Shown here in pieces: positions 62,039 through 64,000 of a DNA stretch of 64,000 nt; position 1 is the first letter of the stretch, and every line of letters starts with the position of its first letter. Below the pieces are notes generated by a model, which was given only the letters and a program-made list of their open reading frames with translations, was not told where the DNA came from and made no database searches. Source of the DNA: Nymphaea colorata (taxonomy: Eukaryota > Streptophyta > Magnoliopsida > Nymphaeales > Nymphaeaceae); assembly GCF_008831285.2 (NCBI RefSeq), contig NC_045138.2:37191115-37255114 (forward strand), in the 5' to 3' direction. The translations under genes and the position numbers were made by a program.

Positions 62039-62681
62039 CATACAAGCATACAAGCTTTTAGAAAAAAGATCGATTTCTTTTTGTAGTTGGATCTGTTTTC
62101 CATTAGATTTTAACGCGGGGCTCACGATTAAACCCCACCTCAGAAAAACGAATCCGCTCAACTCCCGGAAAAACCAGATTCTCTCGCCGTGAACGACACA
62201 AAATGCACACGAAAATCAGGCAACACGCCAGGTCTGGGCGCCCACATTTCAAGCCCAGAAAGATTTAGAAACAAGGCAGTTCGTCGGATATTCTAATCCA
62301 AATTCAAACGTAAAGATTCTAAGCAAGCCCACATTTAATGCTGGTTCTGCAGGTCGCCATATCAACTATATTTTTTTAAACAATATTTATGGTTGAATAT
62401 GCGTTTGTTTCGCTTCTCATTTCTCGAATCATTTTTGTTTATTCCACATTGATAGTAATTAACCTAACGACTCATGAAACTCTTGAAATAAAAATGTCTC
62501 CTGGTTTTGTTAGCAAGGGACAGATGGGTCGATGACCATGTTCAATAAGTTAAAAGATCTGTATTATATGATGACTTGATTGGATTATCAAGTCAGCTTG
62601 CCGAATCGAAAAAACATTTAGCTCGCAATCTGTATCTTACGGGCTGAGAAGGACTCCACTCGTCCGGTAGGTGGATTTGTG

Positions 62682-62683
<2 letters not shown>

Positions 62684-62769
<86 letters not shown>
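62684..62769. repeat. Compound (CT)n(TA)n microsatellite
   Basis: A (CT)n run of about 30 bases joins a (TA)n run of about 55 bases, the same order as at 13065-13145. A shorter (TA)n follows at about 62839-62852. Confidence 0.92.
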
Positions 62770-62771
<2 letters not shown>

Positions 62772-64000
62772 AAGATAAACATTCAAGAACATTTCTTACA
62801 AATCTAGCACGTAAGGGTCTCTCTCTCACTCTTTCTTTTATATATATATATATAATTTAGATTATTGGGGTGCAAACTATTTGCTAATAGTTGAGCTACC
62901 TTGAGGTTGGTGTGGAAACTGCACATGCCAGCCTGTGCGAACCCCGATAAATGTTTTATTGTGATGACATTGACTTAAATTTGGGCCTATGCGGTGCCCA
63001 CACCAGACCCAAGCGTGTGCCCGCAGGCCTACATGGATCCGGCCCATTGGGACAATTGAATGGATTATGGCTTTTCAATAAAAATTTTATGGCTCCACCA
63101 TTGAAAGAGTGATCTAATGCGATCGCAGGGTTACTCTCACTAGCAAAGACATAAATTTTGAATGTTAATGTTTCAAGGGGCACCTATAAAGCAAATATAT
63201 GAAATTATTAACATAAAAATAGGTAAAGTTTGTGAGGCTGGTGTGGGCAACTGCCCACGCTACCCACTATGTGGTTCCGATAGCTGGCAGCAATGATGTG
63301 GCGGCTTCGGATTCGACTTGACCATGATCCTGATGATCGAATAAGGCGCAACTTTCTTTTATGTGGAGGAAAACTGTTGATCTATCTTATGTCGCTACCT
63401 GCAAAATCAACTTTATAACGCCAATAATATCACCGGCCACCTTACCTTTCATGTGTACACTATACACCAGAGCTTACTCACTCAGTATTGAACATAGCGT
63501 GAGCACCCCACCCCACAATAAAGGACTGGGGACCTTACTCCTTGGAAATGCATGAGCTGCCTTCTTTGAGTAACGTCTCAATTAATATATACAGCCATGG
63601 AACAAAGAGAGAGGTTTTTAATGCGTCCAAGGAGACCAGCTCAAACTTACAAGGCGTCTCTGTCATTCCCCAAGGGAAAGAAAACGAACTCTCTCAGAGA
63701 CCAACGAAAGCAAAGGTGAATAGTTAAAAAAAAAAAAAGGGAGGCAAAACCCAAAGAAGAAGAAGGAGGCGACAATCTCGGGCCACCGTCCCTCGTTTAG
63801 CAAATAAAGGAATAAGTAGGGGGTGATGCGAATAAATCTTTTTTCCTGTAGGTATCGGTTAACTTTCCCTTCCGCCATGCAGAAAAAGGCAAAGAAGCAC
63901 CGTTTCCTTTGCTTTTTCTCTTTTCAGTTCCCCTCTCCCTTAAAAATTGCTTCCCCTTTTTGTCGTCTTGTGGGGAACCCCTTCGGTCAAAGGCCCCCGA

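Larger units (their letters stand above)
59296..64000. other. Gene-poor end of the window
   Basis: Probable 3' untranslated region of the DUF599 gene, then AT-rich DNA with repeats and transposon remnants listed separately. The frame at 59522-59791 begins at GTG and has no domain. The frame at 63542-63727 begins at TTG. A gene may begin near 63878 on the minus strand (MAEGKVNRYLQ...), but only part is in the window and I do not recognise it. Confidence 0.55.

Noticed and set aside
1-64000. CRISPR arrays, operons, phage or bacterial defence systems
   Set aside because: No regularly spaced repeats with unique spacers and no prokaryotic-type gene runs. The DNA is plant nuclear.

Overview
The window is nuclear DNA from a flowering plant. 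The genes have GT-AG introns and AT-rich intergenic DNA with plant-type transposons lies between them. The products are plant families: a CC-type glutaredoxin, an auxin response factor with tasiR-ARF target sites, and DUF599, DUF1685 and DUF3082 proteins. An ARF4-type factor that keeps its C-terminal PB1 domain fits a eudicot or an early-diverging angiosperm, but I cannot name the species. There is no organellar, bacterial or viral gene block.

Layout. 1-4790 is gene-poor, with microsatellites and one hAT-like MITE candidate. 5125-5574 (+) is a single-exon CC-type glutaredoxin (ROXY-like) with a clear TATA box and three TGACG motifs upstream. 5575-15048 is gene-poor and holds a well-defined 397-bp hAT MITE (11050-11446) and copy A of a second MITE family (about 13151-13499). 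15049-22228 (-) is a four-exon gene for an uncharacterised 434-residue protein. Its last intron carries a truncated, heavily nonsense-mutated Ty3/gypsy element in the opposite orientation (about 16.8-19.66 kb). 23.1-25.7 kb is a mosaic: a tandem-repeat block, a CACTA-like terminus, one decayed exon of an ADP-ribosylation-factor GTPase, and two decayed exons of chaperonin subunit CCT3 whose intron contains MITE copy B.

29268-29867 (+) is a single-exon gene for a disordered plant protein. 32096-33141 (-) is a two-exon DUF1685 gene. 36587-38820 (-) is a four-exon DUF3082 gene, probably plastid-targeted. 38821-48850 is about 10 kb without a convincing gene. 49211-55377 (+) is a 12-exon ARF4-like gene (852 residues) with two tasiR-ARF sites and a chain of upstream ORFs that ends on its start codon. 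57397-59295 (+) is a two-exon DUF599 membrane-protein gene. The rest to 64000 is gene-poor, with a 63-bp tandem duplication, two hAT-type elements and a (CT)n(TA)n microsatellite.

These are independent nuclear genes, not a pathway cluster. Two of them, the CC-type glutaredoxin (a TGA-factor partner in known cases) and ARF4, belong to developmental regulation, but nothing in the sequence links them. I found no sign of a wholly new system. The most notable signals are the uORF chain of ARF4, the mosaic of gene fragments at 23-26 kb, and the two-copy MITE family. All coordinates, splice sites and translations come from reading the sequence; no database search was possible.
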